From JAOPZW01 sp036379935 (GTDB lineage Bacteria; Actinomycetota; Thermoleophilia; Solirubrobacterales; Solirubrobacteraceae): a stretch of 64,000 nt of DNA. The notes beneath the pieces were generated by a model. The model made no database searches, was not told the DNA's origin, and saw only the letters and a program-made list of their open reading frames with translations. Location: the NCBI GenBank assembly GCA_036379935.1, contig DASVFT010000092.1, positions 1 through 64,000 of the forward strand, in the 5' to 3' direction. This document shows positions 23,242-32,170 of the stretch, piece by piece (within the stretch, counting starts at the first letter, position 1; each line of letters starts with the position of its first letter). The position numbers and the translations under genes are program-made.

Positions 23242-24798
23242 GTGAGCGCCCCGCGACGCGAGGACGCCACCGTGCTCGTCGGCGTCGACGTCGGCACCAC
23301 GGCGGCCAAGGCGATCGCCTTCGACGTGCGCGGCAACGCCGTCAGCAGCGGCGAGGCCGGCTATCCGCTGCTCGAGCCGGAACCCGGCCAGGCGGTCCAG
23401 GATCCGGACGTGGTCGTGGAGGGCGCGCTGCGCGCCGTCCGCGACGCCGTGACCGGCGCCCGCGCGCGCGGCGCTCGCGTCGCCGGGCTGTCGCTGAGCT
23501 CCGCCATGCACGCCCTCGTCGCCCTCGACGGCGACGACCGCCCGCTGACGCGCATCGTGACGTGGGCCGACATGCGCGCGGCCGAGCAGGCCGAGCGCCT
23601 GCGCCGCGAGCGACCGGAGCTCCACGACCGTACGGGGGCGCCGCTGCATCCGATGGCCCCGCTGCCCAAGCTCGTGTGGTTCGCCGAGCGCGAGCCCGAG
23701 ACGTTCGCCGCCGCGCGACGGTGGGTCGGGATCAAGGAGCTCGTGATCGCGCGGCTGACGGGGACGTGGGCCGTCGACCATTCGCTGGCCTCGGGCACCG
23801 GGCTGATGAACCTCGAGGCGCTGGACTGGGATCCCGAGGCGCTCGAGGTGGCGGGCCTCGGGCGCGAGCGCCTGGCGGCCCTCGTCCCGGTCAAGGAGCG
23901 CTTGGCGCTCGGCGCCGGCGCCGGCGCCGAGCTCGGGCTGGAGCCCGGCCTGGCGGTCGTCGTCGGCGCCGGCGACGGCCCCTTGGCCAACCTGGGCGTG
24001 GGCGCCGTGCGCCCCGGCGTGGCGGCGTGCTCGATCGGGACGAGCGGAGCGCTGCGCGTCGTGGTCGAGCGTCCCGCGATCGACCCCGCGCGGCGCGTGT
24101 TCTGCTACGCGCTCACGCCGGGACGCTGGGTGGTGGGCGGCGCGATCAACAACGGCGGGGTGGTGCTCCAGTGGGTCGGCGAGGCGCTGGCGCCCGACCT
24201 CGGCGCCCATGCCGAGGAGGCGCTCGTGGCGCTGGCCGCCGAGGCGCCGCCCGGCAGCGACGGGCTCATCATGCTCCCGTACCTGCTCTCGGAGCGCGCC
24301 CCGCACTGGAGCTCTGAGGCCCGCGGCGCGTACGTCGGCCTGACGCACCGCCACGGGCGCGCCCACCTCGTCCGTGCGGCGCTCGAGGGCGTGTGCCAGC
24401 AGCTTGCGCTCGTGCTGGCCTCGATGCGTGACGCGGGCGACGAGGTGCGCGAGGTCCGCGCCACCGGCGGGTTCGCACGCAGCGCGTTGTGGCGACAGAT
24501 GCTCGCCGACGCGCTCGGCATGCCGGTCGGCTTTCCGAGCGGGCACGAGGGGTCGGCGTTCGGTGCCGCGCTGCTGGGGATGGAGGCGCTCGGGCTCGTC
24601 GAGACCATCGAGCTGGCCGCCGACCTTGTCGAGATCGACGAGGTCGTCCAGCCCGGCGCGGCGGCGGCGACCTACGCCGACCTGCTGCCGGCGTTCGCCG
24701 CGCTCTACGACGCGCTGGCCCCGACCTTCCCCGTGCTGGCCCGCCACGAGACGCGCCGGCGACGGCAGTCCGCGCCGGGCGTCGCGGGCGCGGGCTGA
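23242..24798 (+). CDS. gntK: FGGY-family sugar kinase, probably gluconokinase
   Basis: The 518-residue kinase has the ribonuclease-H/actin fold. It shows the phosphate-1 motif VGVDVGTTAAKAIAFD, SSAMHALVALD, IVTWADMRAAEQA, HPMAPLPKLVWF, the adenosine motif RATGGFARSALWRQMLADALG, and the catalytic base region GAGDGPLANLGVGA. The WADMRA and HPMAPLPK patterns fit GntK-type gluconokinases of the FGGY family rather than xylulokinase. GTG 23242 directly follows the small membrane protein. The substrate assignment is by motif only. Confidence 0.8.
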   Translation: MSAPRREDATVLVGVDVGTTAAKAIAFDVRGNAVSSGEAGYPLLEPEPGQAVQDPDVVVEGALRAVRDAVTGARARGARVAGLSLSSAMHALVALDGDDRPLTRIVTWADMRAAEQAERLRRERPELHDRTGAPLHPMAPLPKLVWFAEREPETFAAARRWVGIKELVIARLTGTWAVDHSLASGTGLMNLEALDWDPEALEVAGLGRERLAALVPVKERLALGAGAGAELGLEPGLAVVVGAGDGPLANLGVGAVRPGVAACSIGTSGALRVVVERPAIDPARRVFCYALTPGRWVVGGAINNGGVVLQWVGEALAPDLGAHAEEALVALAAEAPPGSDGLIMLPYLLSERAPHWSSEARGAYVGLTHRHGRAHLVRAALEGVCQQLALVLASMRDAGDEVREVRATGGFARSALWRQMLADALGMPVGFPSGHEGSAFGAALLGMEALGLVETIELAADLVEIDEVVQPGAAAATYADLLPAFAALYDALAPTFPVLARHETRRRRQSAPGVAGAG

Positions 24799-24849
24799 GC
24801 CGAGCGGCTTGCCGAGCGCGGGCGAGGCGGCGCGGCTGAGCGCCGGGCC

Positions 24850-25428
24850 TCACCCACTCGCGCCGCGCGCCTCGACCACCGGCCTCAGCTGGCGCGCGAC
24901 CCGCCGCACGACGTCGCCGTCGCGCCGCGCGCGGGCGAGGATGAGCGCGCCCTCGAGCGCGCCGATGACGAGCTCGGCACGCTGCGCCGCCTCGTCGGGC
25001 GAGAGTCCGGCCGCCTCGAGCCGCTCGCCCAGCGGCGCCAGCCAGCTCTCGAAGGAGGCCTGCACGGCGGCGCGGATCGTCTCGTGTCCCGGCGCGGCCT
25101 CGAGCGCCGTCGTGGCCACCGGGCAGCCGCGCTCGAACTCGGAGGCCTCCAGGCCCGCGGCCAGGGCGCCGCCGAGCTCCTGCACCGCGTCGGCGGGGGA
25201 GCGGCTCGTCCTCATCAGGTGCGCGATCGCCGAGGCGACCTGCTCGCCGGCCCGCGCGATCGCCTCGGCGCCGATCTGCTCCTTGCCGCCGGGGAAGTGG
25301 AAGTAGAGCGATCCGCGCGGCGTCCCGCTGCGGGCCAGGAGCTCGTTCAGGCCCGTGCCGTGGAAGCCCCGGCGCTGCAGCAGGTCGACCGCTGCATCGA
25401 GCATGCGATCCCGGCTCGAGGGCGGCAT
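24850..25428 (-). CDS. TetR/AcrR-family transcriptional regulator
   Basis: The 192-residue repressor has the N-terminal TetR HTH ILDAAVDLLQRRGFHGTGLNELL...SGTPRGSLYFHFPGGKEQI and an all-helical C-terminal ligand domain of the LmrA/YxaF type (SEFERGCPVATTALEA). It is preceded by a good promoter with a dyad between the -35 and -10 elements, which suggests autorepression. Targets may include the FGGY kinase or the DHA2 exporter nearby; this is inference. Confidence 0.9.
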   Translation of the reverse strand: MPPSSRDRMLDAAVDLLQRRGFHGTGLNELLARSGTPRGSLYFHFPGGKEQIGAEAIARAGEQVASAIAHLMRTSRSPADAVQELGGALAAGLEASEFERGCPVATTALEAAPGHETIRAAVQASFESWLAPLGERLEAAGLSPDEAAQRAELVIGALEGALILARARRDGDVVRRVARQLRPVVEARGASG

Positions 25429-25437
25429 CGAGGACTA

Positions 25438-25466
25438 AGTAGACCGATCGTCATACTCGTTGTCAA
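25438..25466 (-). promoter_or_regulatory. Promoter and probable operator of the TetR gene
   Basis: On the minus strand TTGACA (25466-25461) is followed after 17 bp by TCTACT (25443-25438), 10 nt from the ATG. An imperfect dyad, AGTAGACCGATCGTCATACT (25438-25457), covers the spacer and -10, as expected for an autoregulating TetR protein. The -35 overlaps the stop codon of the cupin gene. Confidence 0.55.
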
Positions 25467-25762
25467 GCGACTCGCCGCGAGACGGCGACGACGAGCGCCG
25501 GCTCCGCCCCACGGTTGTGCAGGGCGCGCAAGGGCAACCCGACCAGCCAGAGCACCGCGCCGGAGCCCAGGCGCATCCGCCCACCCGCGGCGCATTCGAG
25601 CTCGATCTCGCCTCGCTCGACGACGACCAGGGCGTCGCGCCACTCGGCCTCGTCGTAGGCGCGCTTGCCCCCCGGGGCGACCCACGTCGCGCGCAGCTCG
25701 AACGCCGCCGGCACGCCCCGGGCCAGGAACGAGAGCCGGTCGGCGCCGGCGTCCGTCGTCAC
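25463..25762 (-). CDS. Cupin-like small protein coupled to the sigma factor gene
   Basis: The 99-residue beta-barrel (FELRATWVAPGG, DALVVVERGEIELECAAGG, MRLGSGAVLWLVGL, ALVVAVSRR) has cupin-type spacing but lacks the usual His cluster, so it may not bind metal. GTG 25762 overlaps the sigma-factor stop (GTGA), so the two are translated together. A role as accessory or sensor to that sigma factor is possible. Confidence 0.65.
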   Translation of the reverse strand: MTTDAGADRLSFLARGVPAAFELRATWVAPGGKRAYDEAEWRDALVVVERGEIELECAAGGRMRLGSGAVLWLVGLPLRALHNRGAEPALVVAVSRRVA

Positions 25763-26793
25763 AGCACCGGCGGCAGGCCGAAGGCTTCGAACACGTCCGC
25801 AGGGAAGGAGGTGATCTCGGCGACGCCGCCGTCCTCGATGCGCAGGAGGTCGAGCGCGAAGGCCCGGAACTCGCCCTCGCCCGGGCGCCGCACGTAGAAG
25901 GCGGCCGACGGCTGCAGGTTGGCGTGGGCTTCGACGACCCGCCACTCGCCCAGGTAGGCCGGCGAGGCAGGGTCAAAGGCCTTCGCCACGGAGGTGACGA
26001 TCGTGTGGCGCCCGTCATGCCACATCGGGTACGGCGGCATGTTGGCGCGGGCGTCCTCGCGCAGCACCGCGGCCAGAGCGCCGACGTCGGCGCGCTCGAA
26101 GGCATCCATGAAGCGCTGGAGGACCACGCGCTCCTCGGCGCTGGGATCCGCGGTGGAGTCCCACTCCAGTCGCCGCCGCGGCAGGTGGCGCTCGAGCGTG
26201 GCCCGCGCACGCTGGAGCGCGCTGTTGACCGACGCCACGCTCGTGTCCAGCAGCGCGGCGGTGTCCTTCGCCGACCACGCGAGCACGTCGCGGAGGATGA
26301 GGACTGCGCGCTGCTTGGGCGTGAGGAGCTGAATCGCGGCGAGGAAGGCGATCTCGATGGTCTCCCTGGCCACCACCGCGAGGTCCGGTTGGGTGTCGGG
26401 GGGCGCAAGCCCGTCGAGGAGGCGGTCCGGATAGGGCCCGAGCCACGGCAGATCGGCCGGCGGCTGAATCGGGGCGTCCGCGTCGCTCGGCGGCCCCAGC
26501 TGCGAGGCCAGCACGCGTCGCGGGGTGCGCGCGAGGACGTCGAAGCAGGCGTTGGTCGCGATCCGGTACAGCCAGGCCCGGAACGACCAGCGGCCATTGA
26601 ACCCGAAGCTCGTGCGACTGCGCCAGGCGCGCAGGAACGTCTCCTGCACGAGGTCCTCGGAGTCGTCGAGCGAGCCGACCATGCGGTAGCAGTGCAGCTG
26701 CAGCTCGCGCCGGTGGCGCTCGACCAGTCGTGTGAAGGCGGCCGCGTCACCCGCGCGCGCGGCGGCCACCGTGTTCTGCTCGTCCCCGGTCAT
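25759..26793 (-). CDS. ECF sigma factor with C-terminal SnoaL-like domain
   Basis: The 344 residues hold sigma region 2 (RHRRELQLHCYRMVGSLDDSEDLVQETFLRAWR), region 4 (LTPKQRAVLILRDVLAWSAKDTAALLDTSVASVNSALQRAR), and a SnoaL/NTF2-like extension (VVLQRFMDAFERADVGALAAVLREDA, EAHANLQPSAAFYVRR). Such extended ECF factors (SigG/SigJ-like, TIGR02960 type) are regulated by their own C-terminal domain rather than a classic anti-sigma. It is coupled to the cupin gene downstream. Confidence 0.9.
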   Translation of the reverse strand: MTGDEQNTVAAARAGDAAAFTRLVERHRRELQLHCYRMVGSLDDSEDLVQETFLRAWRSRTSFGFNGRWSFRAWLYRIATNACFDVLARTPRRVLASQLGPPSDADAPIQPPADLPWLGPYPDRLLDGLAPPDTQPDLAVVARETIEIAFLAAIQLLTPKQRAVLILRDVLAWSAKDTAALLDTSVASVNSALQRARATLERHLPRRRLEWDSTADPSAEERVVLQRFMDAFERADVGALAAVLREDARANMPPYPMWHDGRHTIVTSVAKAFDPASPAYLGEWRVVEAHANLQPSAAFYVRRPGEGEFRAFALDLLRIEDGGVAEITSFPADVFEAFGLPPVL

Positions 26794-26830
26794 CGACCGT
26801 ATAACGGCCGGCCCGGGGGAAACTCATCGG

Positions 26831-27379
26831 CTAGCGCGCCTGCGCCTTGGACCATTCCGCCTTGTGCACGCGCTTGGCCGCCTGGTAGTCGGCCAGCGCC
26901 TGCGGCGAGTCGACGTTGCCCAGCGTCGGATGCCACGGGACGAGGTCCTGCGCGGCCTCGACCCCGAAGCGCTTCGCCAGCACCGCGCCCAGCGCCTTGA
27001 CCTTCATCTCGCCGAAGCCGGGGAGCGCAGCGAGGTTGGAGCGCAGCTCATCGGCGTCGGCCGCATCGGTCCACACGCGCGCGGCGTCGCCGTCGTAGCG
27101 GTCGCGGACGTGGACGGCCAGCTCGTGCACCCGCTGTGCCATCGAGCCGGGGAAGCGGTGGATGGCGGGCTTGGCCCGGAACACGGGCTCGAGGTCGGCC
27201 GCGGCGAGCGTGTCCGCGTCGAGGGCGCCGAGGCGCTCGCGCAGCGCCAGCGGCCCGGCGAAGGCCTTCTGCACGCTGACCTGCTGGTCGAGCGCGAAGC
27301 CGACCAGGAGCGCCATGGGATCCGACGCGATGAGCGCGTTGGCCTCGTCGGACTCGGTGAAGTAGAGACGGTCAGGCAC
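26831..27379 (-). CDS. HhH-GPD-type base-excision repair protein
   Basis: The 182-residue protein is recognised from an N-terminus typical of an actinobacterial HhH-GPD family (LYFTESDEANALIASDPMALLVGFALDQQV), a helix-hairpin-helix LAALPGFGEMKVKALGAVLAKRFG, and a downstream VPWHPTLGNVDSP. It is shorter than Nth/MutY and has no Fe-S cysteines. It probably recognises damaged bases, but glycosylase activity is not proven for the family. The start is GTG 27379. Confidence 0.8.
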   Translation of the reverse strand: MPDRLYFTESDEANALIASDPMALLVGFALDQQVSVQKAFAGPLALRERLGALDADTLAAADLEPVFRAKPAIHRFPGSMAQRVHELAVHVRDRYDGDAARVWTDAADADELRSNLAALPGFGEMKVKALGAVLAKRFGVEAAQDLVPWHPTLGNVDSPQALADYQAAKRVHKAEWSKAQAR

Positions 27380-27414
27380 GGGCCGATCGTATCCTGCCGC
27401 CCGCGCCGCTCACC

Positions 27415-28074
27415 TCAGGGCTCGACCAGCCCGCGCCGGATCGCGTAGCGGGTGAGCTCGACGCGGTCGCGCATGCCGAGCTTCTCGAGGATGTGGCTGC
27501 GGTGGTGCTCCACGGTCTTCTTGGCGATGACGAGCGCCTCGGCGATCTCGTCGCTCGTGTGGCCCTCCGCCACGAGCTTGACGATCTCGAGCTCGCGCGG
27601 CGTGAGCAGGTCGCTCGGCGTCGCGTCGCCGCGGCCCGCGCGGTCGAGGTAGTCGCGGATGAGCGCCGCCACCGCGGCGGGATAGAGGAAGGGCTCGCCG
27701 CGCATGGCGGCGCGGCAGGCCTCGACCAGGTCGCGGTCGGCCGCGCTCTTGAGGACGTAGCCGGACGCGCCCGCCTTGAGCGCCTCGAAGAAGTACTGCT
27801 CGCTGTCGTACATCGAGAGCATCAGGGTGCGCAGCTGCGGGCGCCGGCGCTTGAGCTCGGCGGCCGCCTGCAGCCCGGTCAGGTGGGGCATGGCCACGTC
27901 GAGGACGGCGAGGTCGAGCTCGGTCGATAGCGCGATGCGCACCGCCTCGCGACCGTCGCCGGCCTCGGCCACCACGGTGAGGTCGGGCTCGGCGTCGAGC
28001 ACCATCCGCAGCCCGCGGCACACCATCGGGTGGTCGTCGGCCAGCAGGATCCGCGTCTTCAGCGGGACGGTCAT
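27415..28074 (-). CDS. NarL/FixJ-family response regulator
   Basis: The 219 residues comprise a receiver domain (RILLADDHPMVCRGL, phospho-acceptor Asp in LDLAVLDVAMPHLTG, Lys in GYVLKSA) and a LuxR-type HTH (LLTPRELEIVKLVAEGHTSDEIAEAL...TVEHHRSHILEKLG). ATG 28074 overlaps the histidine-kinase stop (ATGA), so they form one operon and are the expected cognate pair. Targets are unknown. Confidence 0.93.
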   Translation of the reverse strand: MTVPLKTRILLADDHPMVCRGLRMVLDAEPDLTVVAEAGDGREAVRIALSTELDLAVLDVAMPHLTGLQAAAELKRRRPQLRTLMLSMYDSEQYFFEALKAGASGYVLKSAADRDLVEACRAAMRGEPFLYPAAVAALIRDYLDRAGRGDATPSDLLTPRELEIVKLVAEGHTSDEIAEALVIAKKTVEHHRSHILEKLGMRDRVELTRYAIRRGLVEP

Positions 28075-29024
28075 GGGCCCTGGGGCAGCGGTATGTCGAG
28101 GCGCACCTCGGTGCCGCCTGCCGGCAGCGACGAGATCGCCAATCGACCGCCGATGTGCAGTGCTCGCTCGTGCATGCCCGCGATGCCCGTGCCGCCGTTG
28201 GCGCTCTGCGGCAGGCCGCGGCCGTCGTCGCGCACCACAAGACGCAGGCCACCGTCCACATGGCGCAGCGCGACCAGCACCTCGGAGGCACCGGAATGGC
28301 GCATGACGTTCGTCAGGCTCTCCTGCGCTACGCGATAGACGACCAGCTCGACCTCCGGACTGACGGGGTCCTGCAGGTCGAACTTCCGCTCGACATGCAG
28401 GTCGTGGTGGGCGGCGGCGGCGGTGCACAGCCCGCGCAGCGCGCTCTGGAGGCCGAGGTCATCGAGCACCTCGGGGCGCAGCTCGCGAGCGATGCGCCGG
28501 ACGTCCTCGAGGCTCGCGCGGACGGCCTCGCGCGCGGCGGCGAGCTGTGCCGCGTCCTGCTCGCCGGCACCCCGCGCCGCGCGCTCGAGATCGAGCACGA
28601 CGCTGGTGAGGACCTGGCCCACCTCGTCGTGGAGCTCGCGCGCGATGCGCTGGCGCTCGGCCTCCTGCGCGAGCAGCGCCTGGCGTCCGCTCTCGCGCCG
28701 CTCGGTCTCGAGGCGGTCGAGCATGTCGTTGAAGGCCACGGCCAGCGCGGCGACGTCGGCGTCAGCCCCGCGGATGGCCAGGCGGCGGCCGGGCTGGAGC
28801 GGCTCGATGGAGCGCATGGTCGCGGTCAGCCGGCGCAGCGGCGCGATCACGCCGCGCAGCAGCAGCGTGTTGAGCACCACCGAGACCACGAAGCCGCTGA
28901 CCAGTATCACGGCCTGCGTGCTGGTCACCGGGAAGCTCACCTCGACGGGCGAGAACAGCAGCAGGAGCGTGGCGATCGCCAGCACGGCAGCATTGGCCAG
29001 CAGCACTCGCGTGAACAGCGACAT
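28071..29024 (-). CDS. NarL-type sensor histidine kinase
   Basis: The 317-residue membrane kinase has two helices (LLANAAVLAIATLLLLF and AVILVSGFVVSVVLNTLLL) with only a very short external loop, then a HAMP linker, the HisKA_3 box ERQRIARELHDEVGQVLTSV (phospho-His) and an HATPase_c domain (VAQESLTNVMRHSGA, LRLVVRDDGRGL, GIAGMHERA). The tiny periplasmic part suggests it senses membrane or cytoplasmic signals. ATG 29024 is chosen because the first helix follows directly. Confidence 0.9.
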   Translation of the reverse strand: MSLFTRVLLANAAVLAIATLLLLFSPVEVSFPVTSTQAVILVSGFVVSVVLNTLLLRGVIAPLRRLTATMRSIEPLQPGRRLAIRGADADVAALAVAFNDMLDRLETERRESGRQALLAQEAERQRIARELHDEVGQVLTSVVLDLERAARGAGEQDAAQLAAAREAVRASLEDVRRIARELRPEVLDDLGLQSALRGLCTAAAAHHDLHVERKFDLQDPVSPEVELVVYRVAQESLTNVMRHSGASEVLVALRHVDGGLRLVVRDDGRGLPQSANGGTGIAGMHERALHIGGRLAISSLPAGGTEVRLDIPLPQGP

Positions 29025-29118
29025 CTGCGGACAAGGATGCCGGATGGGGGGCCATCCGTCCCCAAGATCGGGAGTTGCCCCCATGGGCGCGAGCGCCGCG
29101 CGGGTCGACCATGTCGGC

Positions 29119-29571
29119 ATGTCCGACAGCATCCCCCTGAAGCTCCGCACCTGGTGGCGGCGCGACGAGCTCGACGAGCAGCTCGCGCACGGCGCCGACC
29201 CGACCACCGACGCGAGCCTGGCGCGTCGCGCGGCGCAGCTCACCTCCCCCACCACACGCGTCCACCTCGCTCAAGCCCTCGAGATCGCGCTGCGCGAGGC
29301 GCGCAAGAGCTGGTCGGTGAGCGCCCGCCTGCCCCTGCGTCGCGTCGAGGTCCGCGAGTGCGCCGACGACCTGCTCACGCTCGCCCGCCGCCTGCGCGAC
29401 TTTCAGCCGATCGACATCGCGGGCGCCGCCATGGTCTCGCGCCTCGTCTTCGACGGCACCAGCCCGCTCTACCGCGAGGGGCCACTCACGCTGCGCTACG
29501 CGGTCCGCTCGGCACGCCTCGCGCTCGACCCGCTCGAGGTGGACGCGGTCGACCTCTGGACGGCGGCGTAG
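29119..29571 (+). CDS. Conserved actinobacterial hypothetical protein
   Basis: This 150-residue soluble, helical protein begins MSDSIPLKLRTWWRRDELDEQ. It has ARRAAQLTSPTTRVHLAQALE and a C-terminal REGPLTLRYAVRSARLAL. It looks like a family of small proteins seen in Thermoleophilia, which is one reason for the lineage guess; no function is known. ATG 29119 is preferred; ATG 29083 is possible. It is divergent from the histidine kinase. Confidence 0.65.
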   Translation: MSDSIPLKLRTWWRRDELDEQLAHGADPTTDASLARRAAQLTSPTTRVHLAQALEIALREARKSWSVSARLPLRRVEVRECADDLLTLARRLRDFQPIDIAGAAMVSRLVFDGTSPLYREGPLTLRYAVRSARLALDPLEVDAVDLWTAA

Positions 29572-29583
29572 CCCCGGGCGAAC

Positions 29584-30696
29584 TCAGACCAGCACCGTCT
29601 CCATGCTGTCCAGGCCGATCGTGGCGGCGATCGCCAGCAGCGCGGCTTCGGCGGATGGTCGGGCGGCAAGCTGGACCGGTCCTGTCTCGGTCGGGACGAC
29701 GAGCGCCGGCCATCCGAGATCGTTGTACTGGGTCGTGTGTCGCAACAGGCGCTCGCCCACGAAGAACTCATCCGCGTCGTACTCCGCGATCGCGTCACTG
29801 AGCGTGGGCGCGGCGCCGTCGAGCGCCGGTCCCATCAGGACATCGAAGTCGTCGGCGGCCGCCTCGAAGCGCCGGCGCCAGTCGACCATGATCCGCTGCG
29901 CCGCCTCGACATCCCCGACCGGTAGCCTGAGCTTCCACTGCAGGTCCCGACCGTAGCGCTGCGGACCCGCCGTGAAGCGCTCGCGGTGGACCTCCCAGAC
30001 CTGCGCGCGGAACACCGTCCAGTGCTCGGCCGGCATCCCCGGCACCTCGAGGTCGGCCCCGAGACGTCCGACCCTCAGACCCTTGGGGTCAGGCAACTCG
30101 TCGATGCCCAGAACCAGCTGGAGGTCCTCGACGCCGCGGGCCAGGAAGCCCACGGTGTCGAACTCGGGCGCCAGTGGATGAATCCCCTCCATCGGGAAGG
30201 CCCCGCGCGAACACTTCAGCCCGTACACGCCACAGCACGCCGCCGGGATGCGAACCGAGCCGCTCGTATCCGTGCCCAGGGCGATGGGGACCACGCCGGC
30301 AGCGACTGCCGCCGCGCTGCCACCGCTCGATCCCCCGGCCGTGCGGCTGCGATCGCGCGGATTGAGAATCGGCCCGAAGTGAGGGTTGTAGCCGTTGACG
30401 CCGTACGCGAACTCGTTGAGGTTGTTCTTGCCCAGGACGATCGCGCCGTCACGTTGGAGCCGCTCGACGACGGGCGCGCTGCGTTCGGGCACGTGGTCGG
30501 CGAAGAACCGCGAGCCATAGGTCGTTCGCAGGCCGGCGGTGTCGATGAGATCCTTCACCGCGATCAGCACGCCCGAGAGGCGCCCGCCACGCGACGCGTC
30601 GGCGCTGGCGATCACCCGATCGCGGTCGACGTGCAGGAAGGCGCCGAGCTCGGGGTCGATGCGATCGAGCGCTGCGATGGCGTCGCTACGTGACAA
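29584..30696 (-). CDS. Amidase (amidase-signature family)
   Basis: The 370-residue enzyme has the Ser-cisSer-Lys triad: Lys in VLIAVKDLIDTAG, cis-Ser in TAGGSSGGSAAAVAAG, and nucleophile Ser in GTDTSGSVRIPAACCG. It hydrolyses carboxamides. TTG 30696 follows GAGGAG. As the last gene of the liv-type operon (21 nt after the ATPase gene), it probably acts on the imported compound. It is shorter than GatA and lacks a GatBC context. Confidence 0.88.
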   Translation of the reverse strand: MSRSDAIAALDRIDPELGAFLHVDRDRVIASADASRGGRLSGVLIAVKDLIDTAGLRTTYGSRFFADHVPERSAPVVERLQRDGAIVLGKNNLNEFAYGVNGYNPHFGPILNPRDRSRTAGGSSGGSAAAVAAGVVPIALGTDTSGSVRIPAACCGVYGLKCSRGAFPMEGIHPLAPEFDTVGFLARGVEDLQLVLGIDELPDPKGLRVGRLGADLEVPGMPAEHWTVFRAQVWEVHRERFTAGPQRYGRDLQWKLRLPVGDVEAAQRIMVDWRRRFEAAADDFDVLMGPALDGAAPTLSDAIAEYDADEFFVGERLLRHTTQYNDLGWPALVVPTETGPVQLAARPSAEAALLAIAATIGLDSMETVLV

Positions 30697-30717
30697 GGGC
30701 TCTCCTCAAGGGTCCGA

Positions 30718-31428
30718 TCAGATGACGAGGTACCGGCTGAGGGCTGACAGGTCCGCGGAGAGCTCGGCCGCCTCGGCCTCGTGGACGATCCGCCCCTTCT
30801 CGAGGATGTAGGCGCGGCCGGCGAGCTTGAGCGCGAGGTGGACGTTCTGCTCGACCAGCAGCACGCTGAGGCCGTCGGCGTGTGCACGCGCGAGCGCCGA
30901 CGCCAGCTCCTGCGTGATCGATGGCTGCAACCCCTCCGAGAACTCGTCGACGATGAGCACCCGCGGTCCGGAGACGAAGGCTCGGGCGAGCGCGAGCATG
31001 CGCTGCTCGCCACCGCTGAGCGAGCCCGCGCGCTGACCGCGGCGCTCCGCGAGCCGCGGGAATCGCTCGACGACATCCTCGAGCGCCAGCCGGCGCCCGC
31101 TGGCCGCGTGGCGGGCCGCGACCTCAAGGTTCTCGCCGACCGTGAGGTTGGCGAACAGCCCGCGGTCCTCGGTCACGACGCGGAGCCCCGCCCGGGCCCG
31201 CCGGTGGATTGGCCAGTGGTCGATCGGCGCGCTGTCGAGCTCGATCCGCCCCGCCTTCGCCGGCAGCAGCCCCGAGATGACGCGCACGAGCGTCGTCTTG
31301 CCGACGCCGTTGCGTCCGACGAGCGCCACCATCTCACCGGGCTCGATGTGGAGGCCCACGTCCTCCAGTACGGTGGTCTCGTCGTAGCCCGCCGAGATGC
31401 CCTCGGCCTTCAGCAGTGGCTCAGTCAT
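30718..31428 (-). CDS. Branched-chain amino-acid-type ABC transporter ATPase (LivF-like)
   Basis: This 236-residue ATPase has Walker A GRNGVGKTTLV, Q-loop region RVVTEDRGLFANLTVGENL, signature LSGGEQRMLALARA, Walker B VLIVDEFSEGL and the switch in LLVEQNVHLA (His replaced by the LivF-typical EQN). ATG 31428 overlaps the LivG stop by 8 nt. Confidence 0.92.
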   Translation of the reverse strand: MTEPLLKAEGISAGYDETTVLEDVGLHIEPGEMVALVGRNGVGKTTLVRVISGLLPAKAGRIELDSAPIDHWPIHRRARAGLRVVTEDRGLFANLTVGENLEVAARHAASGRRLALEDVVERFPRLAERRGQRAGSLSGGEQRMLALARAFVSGPRVLIVDEFSEGLQPSITQELASALARAHADGLSVLLVEQNVHLALKLAGRAYILEKGRIVHEAEAAELSADLSALSRYLVI

Positions 31429-32170
31429 CGGGCACGCCGAGATAGATCTCGCGGACGAGCTCGTCGTCCTCGAGCTCGTCGATGGTCCCCTCCCGCACCA
31501 CGGCACCACGATGGAGCACGGTGACCGGCGCTTGGAGCCTGCGGATGAACGTCATGTCGTGGTCGATGACGAGCATGGCCACGGTGGTGCGCAGCCGGTC
31601 GATGATCGCGGCCACCTCCTCGGTCTCGCGGACCGACATCCCGGCCGTCGGCTCGTCGAGCAGCAGCAGGCGCGGGGGCTCGGCCACCGCCATGGCGATC
31701 TCGAGCAGCCGCTTGTGGCACTGCGTGAGGTCGCCGGCAGGTCGATGCGCCTCGGCGTGAAGCCCGGCCAGCGCCAGCGCCGCTTCGACCTGCCGGCGCT
31801 CGGCGTCGGAGACTCGCCACGTGCGCGCAAGCCGCCGGCCCGCCCGCCGTGCTCGTACGGCCAGCAGCACGTTGGTGAACGCCGTGCTCTCCCCGAGCAC
31901 GCGCGCCGTCTGGAACGTACGGGCGATGCCGTCGTGGCGCCGCCGCGCCGGGCCCGCGCGCGTGATGTCGCGTCCGGCGAAGCGGATCTCCCCCGCCGCG
32001 GGGGTCACGAGGCCGGTGATCATGTTCACCAGGCTGCTCTTGCCCGCCCCGTTGGGACCGATCAGGCAGCGAAGCTCGCCCTCTTGAAGCTCGAGGTTCA
32101 CGCCGTCGGCCACCACGACGCCCCCGAAGGCCCGCTCGAGCCCGGTGACACTGAGAAGCGCGGCGCTCAT
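31421..32170 (-). CDS. Branched-chain amino-acid-type ABC transporter ATPase (LivG-like)
   Basis: This 249-residue ATPase has Walker A GPNGAGKSSLVNMITG, the LivG-type insert IARTFQTARVLGESTAFTNV, Walker B LLLLDEPTAGMS and switch LVIDHDMTFI. The signature region is unusual: LTQCHKRLLEIAMAVAEPP stands where LSYGQQR(R/K)LEIA is normal, so the canonical Ser-Gly-Gly/Tyr-Gly is missing. ATP hydrolysis may depend on the complete signature of LivF. ATG 32170 overlaps the LivM stop (ATGA). Confidence 0.9.
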   Translation of the reverse strand: MSAALLSVTGLERAFGGVVVADGVNLELQEGELRCLIGPNGAGKSSLVNMITGLVTPAAGEIRFAGRDITRAGPARRRHDGIARTFQTARVLGESTAFTNVLLAVRARRAGRRLARTWRVSDAERRQVEAALALAGLHAEAHRPAGDLTQCHKRLLEIAMAVAEPPRLLLLDEPTAGMSVRETEEVAAIIDRLRTTVAMLVIDHDMTFIRRLQAPVTVLHRGAVVREGTIDELEDDELVREIYLGVPDD

